From: CAYLJJ01 sp964384025
GTDB lineage: Bacteria; Myxococcota_A; Bradymonadia; UBA7976; UBA1532
Assembly (NCBI GenBank): GCA_964384025.1
Contig: CAYLJJ010000002.1
Coordinates: forward strand, 1 to 64,000
Direction of reading: 5' to 3'
Length of the DNA stretch: 64,000 bases
Shown here piece after piece: positions 7,344 to 16,477 of the stretch. The position numbers and the translations under genes were made by a program. Position 1 is the stretch's first letter, and the number at the start of each line of letters is the position of its first letter. The notes below the pieces were generated by a model, which was given only the letters and a program-made list of their open reading frames with translations, did not search any database and was not told the origin of the DNA.

Positions 7344-9704
7344 ATGCGATGGATTACCCTACTCCTGCTTCTTCCCTCCATCACCCTGGCGGCCCCCGAG
7401 ACGATTCATCAAGAAGGCTTCTTGACGGATGCTCAGGGGGTTCCTCATGAAGGTCCTGCTCAACTACGCTTCAGCCTCTACGGGCAAGCAGAGGGAGGCG
7501 CCGAGTTATGGTTTGAAGAGCACAACCTCAACCTCAATGGAGGCTATTACAGCGCTATTTTGGGAGAGCAAACCGCCTTTGGAATCACTCTAGATGTTGA
7601 TCCTCGTTTTCTGGGAGTGGCGATAAACGGAGCAGATCTGCTCCCCCGCGTTCAGCTCTCCAGCGTGCCTTACGCTTTCACCGCTGAAAATGTGGTTGGA
7701 GAGATCACGCCTCGTAGCGTTTATGTGGGAGGTCAACAGATCATTGATGAGGGCGGCAACTGGGTTGGACCACCTGTCCCTGGAGCCAATGATGGTGTGG
7801 GCTATGATACCCCTGGAGAGGCCCTGGCAGCGATTAAAACTCTAGATGGTGAAGGGTCAGGCCTGGATGCTGACACCCTTGATGGTCTCAGCAGCGCTGC
7901 TTTCCTTCAGAACGAAGAGCAGGTGATGGCCCTTGTTCTTGGAGCAGATGGTGCTGGCAGCGGACTAGACGCTGATCTCCTTGATGGTCACGACAGCGGC
8001 GCCTTTATTCGCACCGCTGCCCAACTCATCGGGCTGCTCCTCACCACCGATGGTACAGGCAGCACCCTGGATGCAGATCGCCTCGACGGCCGCAACAGCG
8101 ATGAGTTTATCCGTAGCAACGATCCCGCTACAGCTGTCCAACTCTTGAATCTGCTGCTCAGCGTCGATGGAGAGGGTTCAACCCTGGACGCAGATCTCTT
8201 GGATGGCCATAACAGTGATCTCTTTCTCAAAGCCGCCGATCCTGGAACAGCCGCCGAGATCCTCAGTTTGCTGTTGACTGTAGATGGCAGTGGATCGAAC
8301 TTGGATGCTGATCACCTAGATGGTCTCCATGGCGACATATTTATGCGAGTCGATCAAGACACTGGTACCAGCGGTGCTCTCTCTATAGGTGGAGTTTTAT
8401 CTGGTGTTGATGCTCAGTTTACAGGAACGCTTGTAGCTAACCGAATCGAAGCTGATGAAGTCCATGCGGAAGTAATCCGCCTTATACCATTAAACTCGCC
8501 TCCAGAAAATGCTGTTGATGGTTCAATATATAACAGTCCAGATGGTTTGAAAGTTTTCAATGGAGTTGTTTGGGAGTTGGTTAAGGGGAGAGCACGGGCT
8601 AGTCATTCTGTGACGGTGAATGGTACAGTTGATCTGAATCAAGCTGCGGTAACTCCAGGTCGTAGTGAACCAGATTCAGTTGCATATCGTATTATCCCAC
8701 CTGAAGATGGAGCCAATAGCGTTACGCGCCATCTGAATACCGTCGCGCTCAACGGAGGACTGACATCAGGCGATGAAGTAATTTTAATTAACTTACAAGG
8801 AGTATCAGGTGATTCCGCAGATGTTGGTAACTATGAAATACTCATGGTTTCAAATGTTACCGATACGACTGTCAGTTTTACTACATCAATTACAAAATCA
8901 TATAATGGGAACAACAGTAATCTCCAGAAGGTGATTATACAGCGTGTGCCCTATTGGAACTCGGTGATGATCTCTGCAGGTGCAGTGCTAACCGCTTCCG
9001 CATGGGATGGTCTGGCTACTGTTCCATACCGCACTGGAATTGTCGCATTTCGCGCTACTGGGCTAGTTACGGTCGAAAATGGAGCTGCGATAGAAGTTAA
9101 TGCCAAGGGGTTGCGTGGCGGTGCTGGATCCGCCAGCGGTAACTGTAAATATGCTTATAATGGTGAAGGAGTTGATCAACCTGACCGTGTTCTCGAAGGG
9201 GCTGAAAATACAGGTGGTGGAGAGGGTGGTGATCGCGATGGCAGTTGGTGTATCAATGACTCTAACCATGCTCCCCACTCAGGAGGTGGTGGTTCATATG
9301 GAACAGCAGGTTCAGATGGTAGAGGAAGCCTAGCTGGAAACATCTATGGAGATGCTGAACTGACCCAACTCTACTTGGGCAGTGGTGGAGGAGGCTCTAG
9401 CTCCTATCGCCATAACTCAGGCTCAGGTTCAGGTGGAGCTGGCGGCAATGGTGGGGGAATTATCTGGATCTTAGCTGCAAATATCGTGAACAACGGCAAT
9501 ATCGAGAGTCGTGGTGGCAATGGTGCAAACTATGTTACCCACGGCGGCGGTGGAGGCGGCGGCTCAGGCGGCTCCATTCATCTTGCTTCAAGCCAAAACA
9601 GTGGTTCAGGTAATACAAATATCACAGGTGGAAGCGGAGGTACTGGTTATGCAAGTTCTCCGGGTGGTAATGGAGGCAGTGGTCGTTTAAAGGTAGGTTT
9701 TTAA
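7344..9704 (+). CDS. Modular secreted adhesin-like protein, Gly-rich tip
   Basis: 786 residues from the ATG at 7344 (AAGG about 9 bases upstream), starting with a signal peptide ending LAAP. Residues about 20-125 match a domain common at the start of bacterial tail-fibre-like surface proteins (LTDAQGxPxxGPAQLRFSLY, VQLSSVPYAFTAENV). Five units of 37-40 residues then carry DGxGSxLDADxLDG. The last third has beta-rich sequence and a Gly/Ser-rich, Asn-containing tip. It is a paralogue of the next gene over the whole N-terminal half. The 3' part is AT-richer than neighbours. Role inferred: surface attachment or shaft-and-tip fibre. Confidence 0.75.
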   Translation: MRWITLLLLLPSITLAAPETIHQEGFLTDAQGVPHEGPAQLRFSLYGQAEGGAELWFEEHNLNLNGGYYSAILGEQTAFGITLDVDPRFLGVAINGADLLPRVQLSSVPYAFTAENVVGEITPRSVYVGGQQIIDEGGNWVGPPVPGANDGVGYDTPGEALAAIKTLDGEGSGLDADTLDGLSSAAFLQNEEQVMALVLGADGAGSGLDADLLDGHDSGAFIRTAAQLIGLLLTTDGTGSTLDADRLDGRNSDEFIRSNDPATAVQLLNLLLSVDGEGSTLDADLLDGHNSDLFLKAADPGTAAEILSLLLTVDGSGSNLDADHLDGLHGDIFMRVDQDTGTSGALSIGGVLSGVDAQFTGTLVANRIEADEVHAEVIRLIPLNSPPENAVDGSIYNSPDGLKVFNGVVWELVKGRARASHSVTVNGTVDLNQAAVTPGRSEPDSVAYRIIPPEDGANSVTRHLNTVALNGGLTSGDEVILINLQGVSGDSADVGNYEILMVSNVTDTTVSFTTSITKSYNGNNSNLQKVIIQRVPYWNSVMISAGAVLTASAWDGLATVPYRTGIVAFRATGLVTVENGAAIEVNAKGLRGGAGSASGNCKYAYNGEGVDQPDRVLEGAENTGGGEGGDRDGSWCINDSNHAPHSGGGGSYGTAGSDGRGSLAGNIYGDAELTQLYLGSGGGGSSSYRHNSGSGSGGAGGNGGGIIWILAANIVNNGNIESRGGNGANYVTHGGGGGGGSGGSIHLASSQNSGSGNTNITGGSGGTGYASSPGGNGGSGRLKVGF

Positions 9705-9806
9705 TCCAAATTTGGTCAAAGGAAATCAGCTTGCATCTCTTGGTTTCTTTTGTTGTGTATATTTATATAAATATATTGTTTCTTTTGTGTTTATTGTAGT
9801 TTCTGG

Positions 9807-9828
9807 ATGAGTAATTCTCATTACTCAT
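9807..9828. terminator. AT-rich perfect hairpin between the adhesin-like genes
   Basis: ATGAGTAAT and ATTACTCAT form a perfect 9-bp stem with a TCTC loop, followed by TTCTTACC. It could end transcription of the upstream gene, but the stem has little GC and the T-run is short. The surrounding 9705-9926 spacer is strikingly AT-rich compared with the rest of the window. Confidence 0.35.
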
Positions 9829-9926
9829 TTCTTACCTCAGAATTCAACCACTTAGAAAATCTATTTTTCTCGCCGCCAAGCTCCTGTATCGTTCCATAGT
9901 CATCAAAATTATTTCTGAGGTCTACC

Positions 9927-12722
9927 ATGCGGCAGATTGTCCTGTTCCTCTTCCTACTTTTCTCCTCAGGGGCACTGGCGGTGCCTGTAACGATTCATCA
10001 AAATGGTGTCCTGATGGATGCTCAGGGGATCCCATATGATGGCCCAGCCCAACTGCGATTCTCTCTCTACGATCAAGCTGAAGGAGGTGAAGCCCTCTGG
10101 TTTGAAGATCATAACCTGAATCTCAACATGGGCTATTACAGCGCTACGCTTGGGGCTCAGACAGCTTTTGGGGAGAATCTAGACGTTGGGCCCCGCTTTA
10201 TAGGGGTCTTGGTAGATGGAGTGGAGATGTCGCCACGGGTACAGTTGTCCAGCGTCCCCTACGCACGACGAGCTGAGAACGTAGATGGAGATATCAACCC
10301 TCGCAGCATCAGCGTCGCTGGAGTGCCTATCATTGATGAGGGGGGCAACTGGGTGGGACCTCCCATCGACGGTACAAATGATGGGGTGGGCTATGACACC
10401 CCCGATGAAGCTCTGCTCGCGGTTCAAGCTGTAGATGGAGTAGCCTCCGGTTTGGACGCAGATCTCCTGGATGGTCTGAGCAGCGTGGCCTTTATTCAAG
10501 GGGATGAGCAGGTCATGGTTCTGGTCTTAGAGAGGGATGGAGGGGGCAGCGGCCTAGATGTCGATCTCTTAGATACTCATGACAGCGGTGCCTTTATCAG
10601 GACAGCAGCCCAACTTCTTGAGTTGCTGCTCACGACGGATGGAACCGGCTCAGGTCTGGACGCAGATCGTCTGGATGGCCTAGATAGCGCTGAGCTTATG
10701 AACACGGTAGATCCAGCTGCAACGGCAACTCAGCTCCTTGGCCTGCTCCTCGGTGTAGATGGTGGGGGCAGCGGGCTGGACGCAGATCGTCTGGATGGCT
10801 TGGACAGCAGCGCCTTGATGAAAGCAGGAGACCCAGCCACGGCAACACAGATCCTTGACCTGCTCTTGGCTGTCGAGGGAACAGGAAGCGGTCTAGATGC
10901 TGATCTCCTTGATGGTCTTCAAGCTGCCCAGTTCATGCGGACAGACCAGGATACAGAGACAAGCGGTGATCTCGCTGTAGGAGGAGTTTTTTCAAGCGAT
11001 GGAGCTCAGATCGCTGGAACGCTCACAGCCAACCGTGTTGAAGCCAATTTGATCCAAACCAAAATGATCCAACTTAGGGCTCTAGATGTTCCTCCTGAAA
11101 ACCCACTAAAGGGTACGCTATATTTTGATGGACCAGCTCATAAACTATTTACCTTTAATGGCAGCAAATGGAGAGCAACTGCTGGGGTTTCTTCTGTAGG
11201 AAACAGTCAAAACGAACCTGGATTTAGCTGTATGAATATACTAAATAGAGGGGGAGCATCTGGAGACGACCTCTACTGGATTGACCCTAACGGAGGGGAT
11301 TCAAATGATGCATTCCAGGTGTACTGTGATATGACTACTGATGGTGGTGGGTGGACGTTGGTTGGAAAGGGGAGAGAAGGGTGGAATTGGAATAATAATG
11401 GCCAGGGAACCATTGAAGATCTTGCGCAGTTCCCAGACTCAAACTCAGTCTCGTATATGTCCTCTAGTCTTATAGATTCGATCATCGGTCAAGACGTAAA
11501 AGATCTTCCTGATGGTGTTAGAATATACAGACATGGACTCGACCAGGATTGGAGATTTGAATACCCTAGTATGACCAATTGGAACTGGGGAATGGATTCC
11601 AGTAAAACGGCCAACCTGCTCTCCAGAACTCCAAATTGCGATGGAGTGGTCACCGGGAACACTCATGATACTTATTGGTGTGGTGGTGGTAACGATTGCA
11701 ACCGGATATTTACTTGGGCATGGAGCGGTCACAGCAGTGTAAGAGGTTGGTCTTCTGGGAGCAGCTGCGGCTGTGGTAATTATGGTGATGATGGATGGTG
11801 TTCTGCAAATGAGGGACATGTGATCCCAAGGACCCAAGTATGGGTAAGAGAGAGGAACAGGCAGAGTGGGTCTAATTGCAAAGAGATTCTAGCTAAAGAT
11901 GGCTCTTCAGAAGATGGCGTATACTGGATCGACCCCAACGGTGGAGAGATGTCGGATGCTTTCCAGGTTTACTGTGATATGACGACTGATGGTGGTGGTT
12001 GGACATTATGTTTCAGCTACGACAATTCAACCTATGACTCTGAGAACTGGCCAACCATAGCTGATTCTAGGAATAAGATGCTCTCTAAGAGTTGGGGTGA
12101 TACCCAGCTCTTCGGTAACGGCTCCAAACAAGGGAATTTTTGCAATCTTTATAATACTTTTTCAGACGTAGAGCTAAAAGCTGAGGTTGTCAAAGTATCA
12201 GATAGTGCACAGCTATTCGTTGGCGATTTTAAGATTCAAGAATCCGATTTCTTTTCAAAAATTCATAATTCAGCAACAGGAGAACAGGATTGTTTAACAG
12301 ATAAGACAGGTACTAAGCGCTTGATCTATTCAAACTATAGTTCACCTTCAAATAACTATAATGGCTATGCTGAAGATGGTTGTTCGGCTGGAGCTGCATA
12401 CAGTCATGTAAGAGGAACTATGGTAGGTTCTGGAGGAGATTATGGAACTGATGGAATGCTGATTTTCTTAAATTCTGCCAGTGGTAAAGATGCGAATAAT
12501 GGTTTGGCATTGCATGTCAACTGGTATGCCAACAGAAATGCAGAGACTCTCCATACATCTACAGGCAATACAAATCAAACAAAATTTGGTTTTACCGGTA
12601 CTTGGGCTGCAGACTCTTATGGAAGAAATGGTCAATCACCAGGATTGAGCCATTGTTATACACATTGTGGCTATACAAACAAAATTGATGCTGAATTTAA
12701 GCAGAGAATTTGGTTGAGATAG
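9927..12722 (+). CDS. Modular secreted protein with two fibrinogen-like domains
   Basis: 931 residues from the ATG at 9927, with GAGG six bases upstream and a signal peptide ending ALAV. The N-terminal half parallels the preceding gene: the same PAQLRFSLY/VQLSSVPYA domain, then five GSGLDADxLDG units. The C-terminal half is different. Two fibrinogen C-terminal-like modules start near residues 435 and 650, each with the YWIDPNGG...DAFQVYCDMTTDGGGWTL signature and further cysteines; in other proteins such modules bind glycans or acetylated groups. The 3' half is AT-richer. Likely a surface or secreted recognition protein with a swapped binding tip. Confidence 0.78.
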   Translation: MRQIVLFLFLLFSSGALAVPVTIHQNGVLMDAQGIPYDGPAQLRFSLYDQAEGGEALWFEDHNLNLNMGYYSATLGAQTAFGENLDVGPRFIGVLVDGVEMSPRVQLSSVPYARRAENVDGDINPRSISVAGVPIIDEGGNWVGPPIDGTNDGVGYDTPDEALLAVQAVDGVASGLDADLLDGLSSVAFIQGDEQVMVLVLERDGGGSGLDVDLLDTHDSGAFIRTAAQLLELLLTTDGTGSGLDADRLDGLDSAELMNTVDPAATATQLLGLLLGVDGGGSGLDADRLDGLDSSALMKAGDPATATQILDLLLAVEGTGSGLDADLLDGLQAAQFMRTDQDTETSGDLAVGGVFSSDGAQIAGTLTANRVEANLIQTKMIQLRALDVPPENPLKGTLYFDGPAHKLFTFNGSKWRATAGVSSVGNSQNEPGFSCMNILNRGGASGDDLYWIDPNGGDSNDAFQVYCDMTTDGGGWTLVGKGREGWNWNNNGQGTIEDLAQFPDSNSVSYMSSSLIDSIIGQDVKDLPDGVRIYRHGLDQDWRFEYPSMTNWNWGMDSSKTANLLSRTPNCDGVVTGNTHDTYWCGGGNDCNRIFTWAWSGHSSVRGWSSGSSCGCGNYGDDGWCSANEGHVIPRTQVWVRERNRQSGSNCKEILAKDGSSEDGVYWIDPNGGEMSDAFQVYCDMTTDGGGWTLCFSYDNSTYDSENWPTIADSRNKMLSKSWGDTQLFGNGSKQGNFCNLYNTFSDVELKAEVVKVSDSAQLFVGDFKIQESDFFSKIHNSATGEQDCLTDKTGTKRLIYSNYSSPSNNYNGYAEDGCSAGAAYSHVRGTMVGSGGDYGTDGMLIFLNSASGKDANNGLALHVNWYANRNAETLHTSTGNTNQTKFGFTGTWAADSYGRNGQSPGLSHCYTHCGYTNKIDAEFKQRIWLR

Positions 12723-12748
12723 TTTGAGCTGATGAGTTGGTCAAGCGC

Positions 12749-12916
12749 TTCTTCATCCAACACATGAACGATCACAGAGCGAAGAGGGGAGGCTGGCGCG
12801 AAGACCCCGCGATAGCACACCAAGTGAGCTCTGGAAGCAGGGCTCAGCGCTGCGATACGCACGATAAAGTCAAGAGGATCAAAGGTGAACTGTGTCGTCT
12901 CATCTTGCAGAGACAT
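12749..12916 (-). pseudogene. IS91-family transposase fragment
   Basis: The minus strand encodes a stretch (SLQDETTQFTFDPLDFIV, then RIAALSPASRAHLVCYRGVF and APASPLRSVIV) that matches the C-terminal part of IS91-type transposases, whose hallmark is FLxRLAALxPPPRxHxVRYHGVLAPxxxxR. Only about 55 residues remain; the HUH/Tyr catalytic part and the element ends are missing, so it is a dead remnant. It starts 27 bases beyond the end of the fibrinogen-domain gene. Confidence 0.65.
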
Positions 12917-13023
12917 GAATAGCATCAGGCCCAGGGCGTAGGCCATCACCAGAGACTCCAGCAGGGGCAGGCGTCGATACCCCGTGATCCAGCCCATCAG
13001 GCGAAGCCTCGCCGAGACTCTGT

Positions 13024-13293
13024 TTAGAGCATCTTGAATACGGCCCAGGTTTTGCCGCAGCCCGTACAGTGAAGGTGGTGATCTACCTCTGTATGGACGA
13101 GATGATAGTATTCCAGTGATCCTTCAATCAGATCAGTCCCGGTATAGTTAACCTGACCGCGCTTCTTACATTGAGGGCAGAGCATCTCCGGTGTTCTCTG
13201 GGCTGTTGAGCCCTCGCCCTCAACGTAATCAACGTCCAGTGGCGTCATCGCGAGGATAACCTGTTTATAGATCTCATCTTTGGGATCTCCCAT
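13024..13293 (-). CDS. Small zinc-ribbon protein
   Basis: 89 residues from the ATG at 13293, with GGAGG about 5 bases upstream; a GTG one codon earlier sits too close to the ribosome site. The C-terminal half has CPQC and CTGCG pairs about 38 residues apart, with histidines between them (HLVHTEVDHHLHC), consistent with a zinc-binding ribbon. The N-terminal part is acidic and predicted soluble. Not recognised beyond the zinc ribbon; it could be a nucleic-acid-binding or metal-dependent accessory protein. Confidence 0.7.
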   Translation of the reverse strand: MGDPKDEIYKQVILAMTPLDVDYVEGEGSTAQRTPEMLCPQCKKRGQVNYTGTDLIEGSLEYYHLVHTEVDHHLHCTGCGKTWAVFKML

Positions 13294-13594
13294 CACTCCT
13301 CCTTCTCCTGTTTCAGCGGCCCTATTTTAACAGCTTACATGAATCCTGAGTTGGGAACTGAGTTTATGATGGAACAAAAAACTGAGAAGCTCAACAAGCA
13401 ATGAACTCCATATCAAAGTAGTAAGCAGCCCTCTCTCTGAACGAACTCTATATGCCGTTTGAAACTGAGCCTTCTCTTATAACCAGGAGAAGAAAGTTTT
13501 AATTGAGATACTGATTTGCAATCATACAGTCTAGAGATGGTAGAGCGCCGTGAGCAGTAAATTGCTGTTCACGGCGTTCTAATGGGGTACTGGT
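13294..13594. other. Non-coding gap with a long hairpin
   Basis: About 300 bases with no open frame that looks coding. The only structure I see is the long inverted repeat at 13542-13580 described separately. The rest is AT-leaning and probably carries the promoter of the zinc-ribbon gene. Confidence 0.5.
13542..13580. terminator. Long stem-loop downstream of the lysoplasmalogenase gene
   Basis: AGAGCGCCGTGAGCAG (13542-13557) pairs with the complement of CTGTTCACGGCGTTCT (13565-13580), giving a 16-bp stem with two mismatches that become G-U pairs in one of the two possible RNAs. It lies 14 bases past the stop of the minus-strand gene at 13595, the position of a terminator, but no U-tract follows. 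Could act in termination or RNA protection. Confidence 0.5.
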
Positions 13595-14248
13595 CTAAAA
13601 GAGGGCCAAGGAGCCCGCCAAGGCGAACTGCCCCAGGTAGTAGAGGGGCAACCCCAGAAGGCGATTGAGGCTGGCCCTCTGGATAAAACGCTGTCGAGCG
13701 ACGAAGAGATCCGAGAGGTAGAAGCTGAGGGCTCCACCAAAGCTGAGGGCGCGAGCCCAAGCGGGGAGTTGAGGATCGCTCAGGAGCAGCCAAGCCCCCC
13801 AGAGCATCAACGTGATCATCAAGAGATAGGCCAGAACTGGCCCCCGCATCCTCCCCAAGTGGGGCCAGAGCCAGAGGAGAGCTCCTCCACTGGCCACAGT
13901 CGTGGCCAGCAAACCCAACCAGAATAGCCCACCTCCCCAATCTCCTAAAGAGAGGAAGGCTACCAGGTAACAGAGATGCCCCAAAAGAAAGGCGATGAGC
14001 CCCAAGAGGAAAGCTCTTGGCCATCCGGTGAACGCCAAAAAGAGATCTCCCAAGAGGCAGAGGCTGAGACCCCAAAGGAGCCAAGCAGCATAGCTGGGCT
14101 CTGGCCAGGGCTGGAGCAGCGCATAGAGGAGGAAGAGCCCCGAGAGGCTCCCCTTAAAGAGAAACCCAAGGCGCGAACGGCCCTTCAACTCTGTCCAGAG
14201 GAGCAGCGACAGAAGGAGGAGTGCGAGGGAGAGCAGAAGAGCGTTCAT
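13595..14248 (-). CDS. Lysoplasmalogenase, YhhN/TMEM86 family
   Basis: 217 residues, about eight membrane helices. The family hydrolyses the vinyl-ether bond of lysoplasmalogens (TMEM86B) or is of unknown role in bacteria (YhhN). Recognisable elements are FKGSLSGLFLLYALL near residue 31, LLGDLFLAF with the conserved Asp, FLLGLIAFLLGHLCYLVAF, SFYLSDLFVARQRF with a second Asp, and LPLYYLGQFALA at the end. The N-terminal start has no clear ribosome site. Substrate cannot be told from the sequence. Confidence 0.85.
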   Translation of the reverse strand: MNALLLSLALLLLSLLLWTELKGRSRLGFLFKGSLSGLFLLYALLQPWPEPSYAAWLLWGLSLCLLGDLFLAFTGWPRAFLLGLIAFLLGHLCYLVAFLSLGDWGGGLFWLGLLATTVASGGALLWLWPHLGRMRGPVLAYLLMITLMLWGAWLLLSDPQLPAWARALSFGGALSFYLSDLFVARQRFIQRASLNRLLGLPLYYLGQFALAGSLALF

Positions 14249-14338
14249 ATCTGAATCGATGTCGCGCTTGGAGGGCTGCTGCCCTGGTGAATCTTAAGGG
14301 AAGAGTGAGCTGAGATTTGATGAGGCTGATTCTGAATT

Positions 14339-14938
14339 TTAGCTGCCTTGGCGATGCTCGACCGCTTCGGTCTGGGAGAGGGGATGAACCTCTCCTTTGC
14401 GCCGATCCGGGATCAAATAGCCCTGCGCCTTATAGAGCGCGGCGATCTTCTCCAGATCTTTATCTAGATCATCGCTGGTCTGAACCTGGCCTATCCAGCA
14501 AACATGTTGACTTTTATGATCCAGATAGCAACAGGTGATGGGCAGCTCCAAACCCCGAGCGATGTGCCAAAAGCCGGTACGGATGCGGCGCGCTCCTTTG
14601 CGGGTGCCCTCAGGCATGATGCAGAGCGAGAACTCCTCCTCCTGAGAGAGCTGCTCCACCATCTGTTCGACGATGCCCTGAGCAGCATCACGCCTCACTG
14701 GAATCGCCCCCAAGAAGTTCAGCAGGCTGGAGAGAGGCCAGAAGAAAGCCTCCCGTTTGATCATGATCCGAGGAGTCCCTTCAACAAACCCGAAGTAGGC
14801 AAAAGCCAAGAAGGTGTCCAGGTTGGATGTGTGTGGAAAGCAGATGAGGAGCTGTCGCTGGGTCCAGTAGTCTGGCAAAGAGTCAAAGCTCCAACCCGCG
14901 AGCTTAAAGATGAGGCGCCCGAGGAAGTGAGAGATCAT
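14339..14938 (-). CDS. PlsC-like glycerophosphate acyltransferase
   Basis: 199 residues from the ATG at 14938, with GGAGG five bases upstream. The acyltransferase HX4D motif is H36-D41 (FPHTSNLDTF) and the PEGTR motif is at 109-113; together they form the active site of 1-acyl-glycerol-3-phosphate acyltransferases and relatives. There is no clear transmembrane helix, so it is likely a peripheral membrane enzyme acylating a lipid. It lies 90 bases upstream of the lysoplasmalogenase gene on the same strand, consistent with shared lipid metabolism. Exact acceptor unknown. Confidence 0.85.
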   Translation of the reverse strand: MISHFLGRLIFKLAGWSFDSLPDYWTQRQLLICFPHTSNLDTFLAFAYFGFVEGTPRIMIKREAFFWPLSSLLNFLGAIPVRRDAAQGIVEQMVEQLSQEEEFSLCIMPEGTRKGARRIRTGFWHIARGLELPITCCYLDHKSQHVCWIGQVQTSDDLDKDLEKIAALYKAQGYLIPDRRKGEVHPLSQTEAVEHRQGS

Positions 14939-15020
14939 CGCTCCTCCGTAAAGGTCGAGAGAGTTCAGCCTAAGCGCCCAAGGTCATCTCTTTGTCACGG
15001 AGCTTGAAAAAGGCTGAAAA

Positions 15021-15899
15021 ATGTCCCGTTCCCAGAGAAACTATGCGATGCCTCAGGGTCACCTCCTCTTCAGACTGATCGCCCTGCTCCTGCTGCTGCT
15101 TCAGGGAGCTTGCCTAACTCCGATCCACCCCCGCAGCGCAAATATAGTTGAGCCCAGCGAGTTTGCCTGGGATGTCCATCTCCCCATCAGCACCATCGCA
15201 TGGGGAGAACTGGAGGGAGTGTTAGAGGAGCCCTCAGGAGAGCAACGCTCGCTTGAGATGGAGGGGTTTTCAGGGCATCTCTTTGATCCCAACACCGCCG
15301 GAATGCTGATCTTCCTTTGGTCCTACTACTCTCTGCGCCTGGGCGTTTGGCCTGGCTGTGAGTTGGGTGGCTCCTTGGGGATCTTTCGCGTTGGAGGAGA
15401 GATGCGCTGCCGTGTACTCCCGCGCTCCTCCAAGCTGCCCTTCGCCCTCGCCGCCTCTGTGGGAGCTGCTTGGCAGCCTCTCTTTGGTCGAGATGGAGCT
15501 TGGCTCCGAGGAGGTTTTGATCTCAGCCAGCAGCGTAGGGGGCAGATCTGGATGCTCAATCTCTATCTCACCCATGGCCCTGAAGGGCACCGTTTTCAGC
15601 CCTATGATGCGCCAGAGGGGCTGTTAGAAGAGATCGGTCCAGAGCCCCATGATGGTGAGTCTCTGCCCTATATCCAGTTGACACGACAAGAGAGCCGTCT
15701 GGCTCTCGCTCTGGGTTGGGGCTTTCAGGCTGATCCTGAAGCCCCCATCTACTTCAACTTTGGCGTGGTCCCCTATTTTGTGCTCCAGGGGGGAGAGGCA
15801 AAGCAGCAGGGCTGCGGAGGGTGTCGTCCCTTTGAGACCGAGCATTTTGAGGAAGATTTTGGCCTCAGCCTTACCTTTGGGCTCTCAGGCCAGCCCTGA
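15021..15899 (+). CDS. Lipoprotein, probably outer-membrane beta-rich
   Basis: 292 residues with a long signal peptide and lipobox QGAC (around residue 31). Starts at 15021 (AAGG 8 bases upstream) or 15048 are both possible. The mature part alternates short hydrophobic strands and turns (YYSLRLGVWPGCELGGSLGI, LALALGWGF, YFNFGVVPYFVL) ending in FGLSLTFGLSG, as in small outer-membrane barrels. Also has a CGGC pair near the C-terminus. Not recognised; function unknown. Confidence 0.6.
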   Translation: MSRSQRNYAMPQGHLLFRLIALLLLLLQGACLTPIHPRSANIVEPSEFAWDVHLPISTIAWGELEGVLEEPSGEQRSLEMEGFSGHLFDPNTAGMLIFLWSYYSLRLGVWPGCELGGSLGIFRVGGEMRCRVLPRSSKLPFALAASVGAAWQPLFGRDGAWLRGGFDLSQQRRGQIWMLNLYLTHGPEGHRFQPYDAPEGLLEEIGPEPHDGESLPYIQLTRQESRLALALGWGFQADPEAPIYFNFGVVPYFVLQGGEAKQQGCGGCRPFETEHFEEDFGLSLTFGLSGQP

Positions 15900-15991
15900 T
15901 CCTGAGATGGATGATGATGTCCTGAAAATATGGTTCCTGTTAAGTCATTAAATCGTTTAGAGAGAGCATCCTTTGCATTCATAACGCTGCG

Positions 15992-16477
15992 CTAGACTGT
16001 TTCAAAATGGATCGCTTTATAGCTCTCTATATAGGCTTGAAAGCTTTCATCGAAATAGTTGATCGCGATCTTTCGATCCTCCAGTTCAAGCGAGAGCTGA
16101 TAGACCCCCTGGAGATTCTGGGTGGCAGAGAGCTGGGCGTTGGAGTTGTCCAGGATGACGAGGAAGAAGAAGGCGATTCGAGAAGCTAGGCTGCTGGCCA
16201 TCCGCCGTCCAGAGAGGCTCATCGAGAGATGCAGCCTGCGACCAGCGCCTTGATCTTCTGCAGTAATCAAGAGCAAGAGCCCTGCGCTGGAGAGGAAACC
16301 CGCCTCATCGGATTTTAAAGTTTCCGCTGATTTAAGCTCTTTGAGCTGGCGATAGATCCCATCGTAGACCTCCCTAAAATGTTCGATCGAGAAGATCTGC
16401 CGATAGACCTTCGCGCGCAGAAAGAGCACCAGTGTTATGAGAAGCAGGATGAAAAGAGCGACCGTGATCCAATACAT
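15992..16477 (-). CDS. Single-pass membrane protein of unknown function
   Basis: 161 residues from the ATG at 16477; an ATG four codons earlier (16489) is rejected because the GGAGGAGG ribosome site lies between the two. The N-terminus is one transmembrane helix (about residues 2-22), followed by a basic stretch and a soluble part with a second hydrophobic segment near residues 60-75 (LSSAGLLLLI). I do not recognise a family. It is convergent with the preceding lipoprotein gene. Confidence 0.6.
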   Translation of the reverse strand: MYWITVALFILLLITLVLFLRAKVYRQIFSIEHFREVYDGIYRQLKELKSAETLKSDEAGFLSSAGLLLLITAEDQGAGRRLHLSMSLSGRRMASSLASRIAFFFLVILDNSNAQLSATQNLQGVYQLSLELEDRKIAINYFDESFQAYIESYKAIHFETV

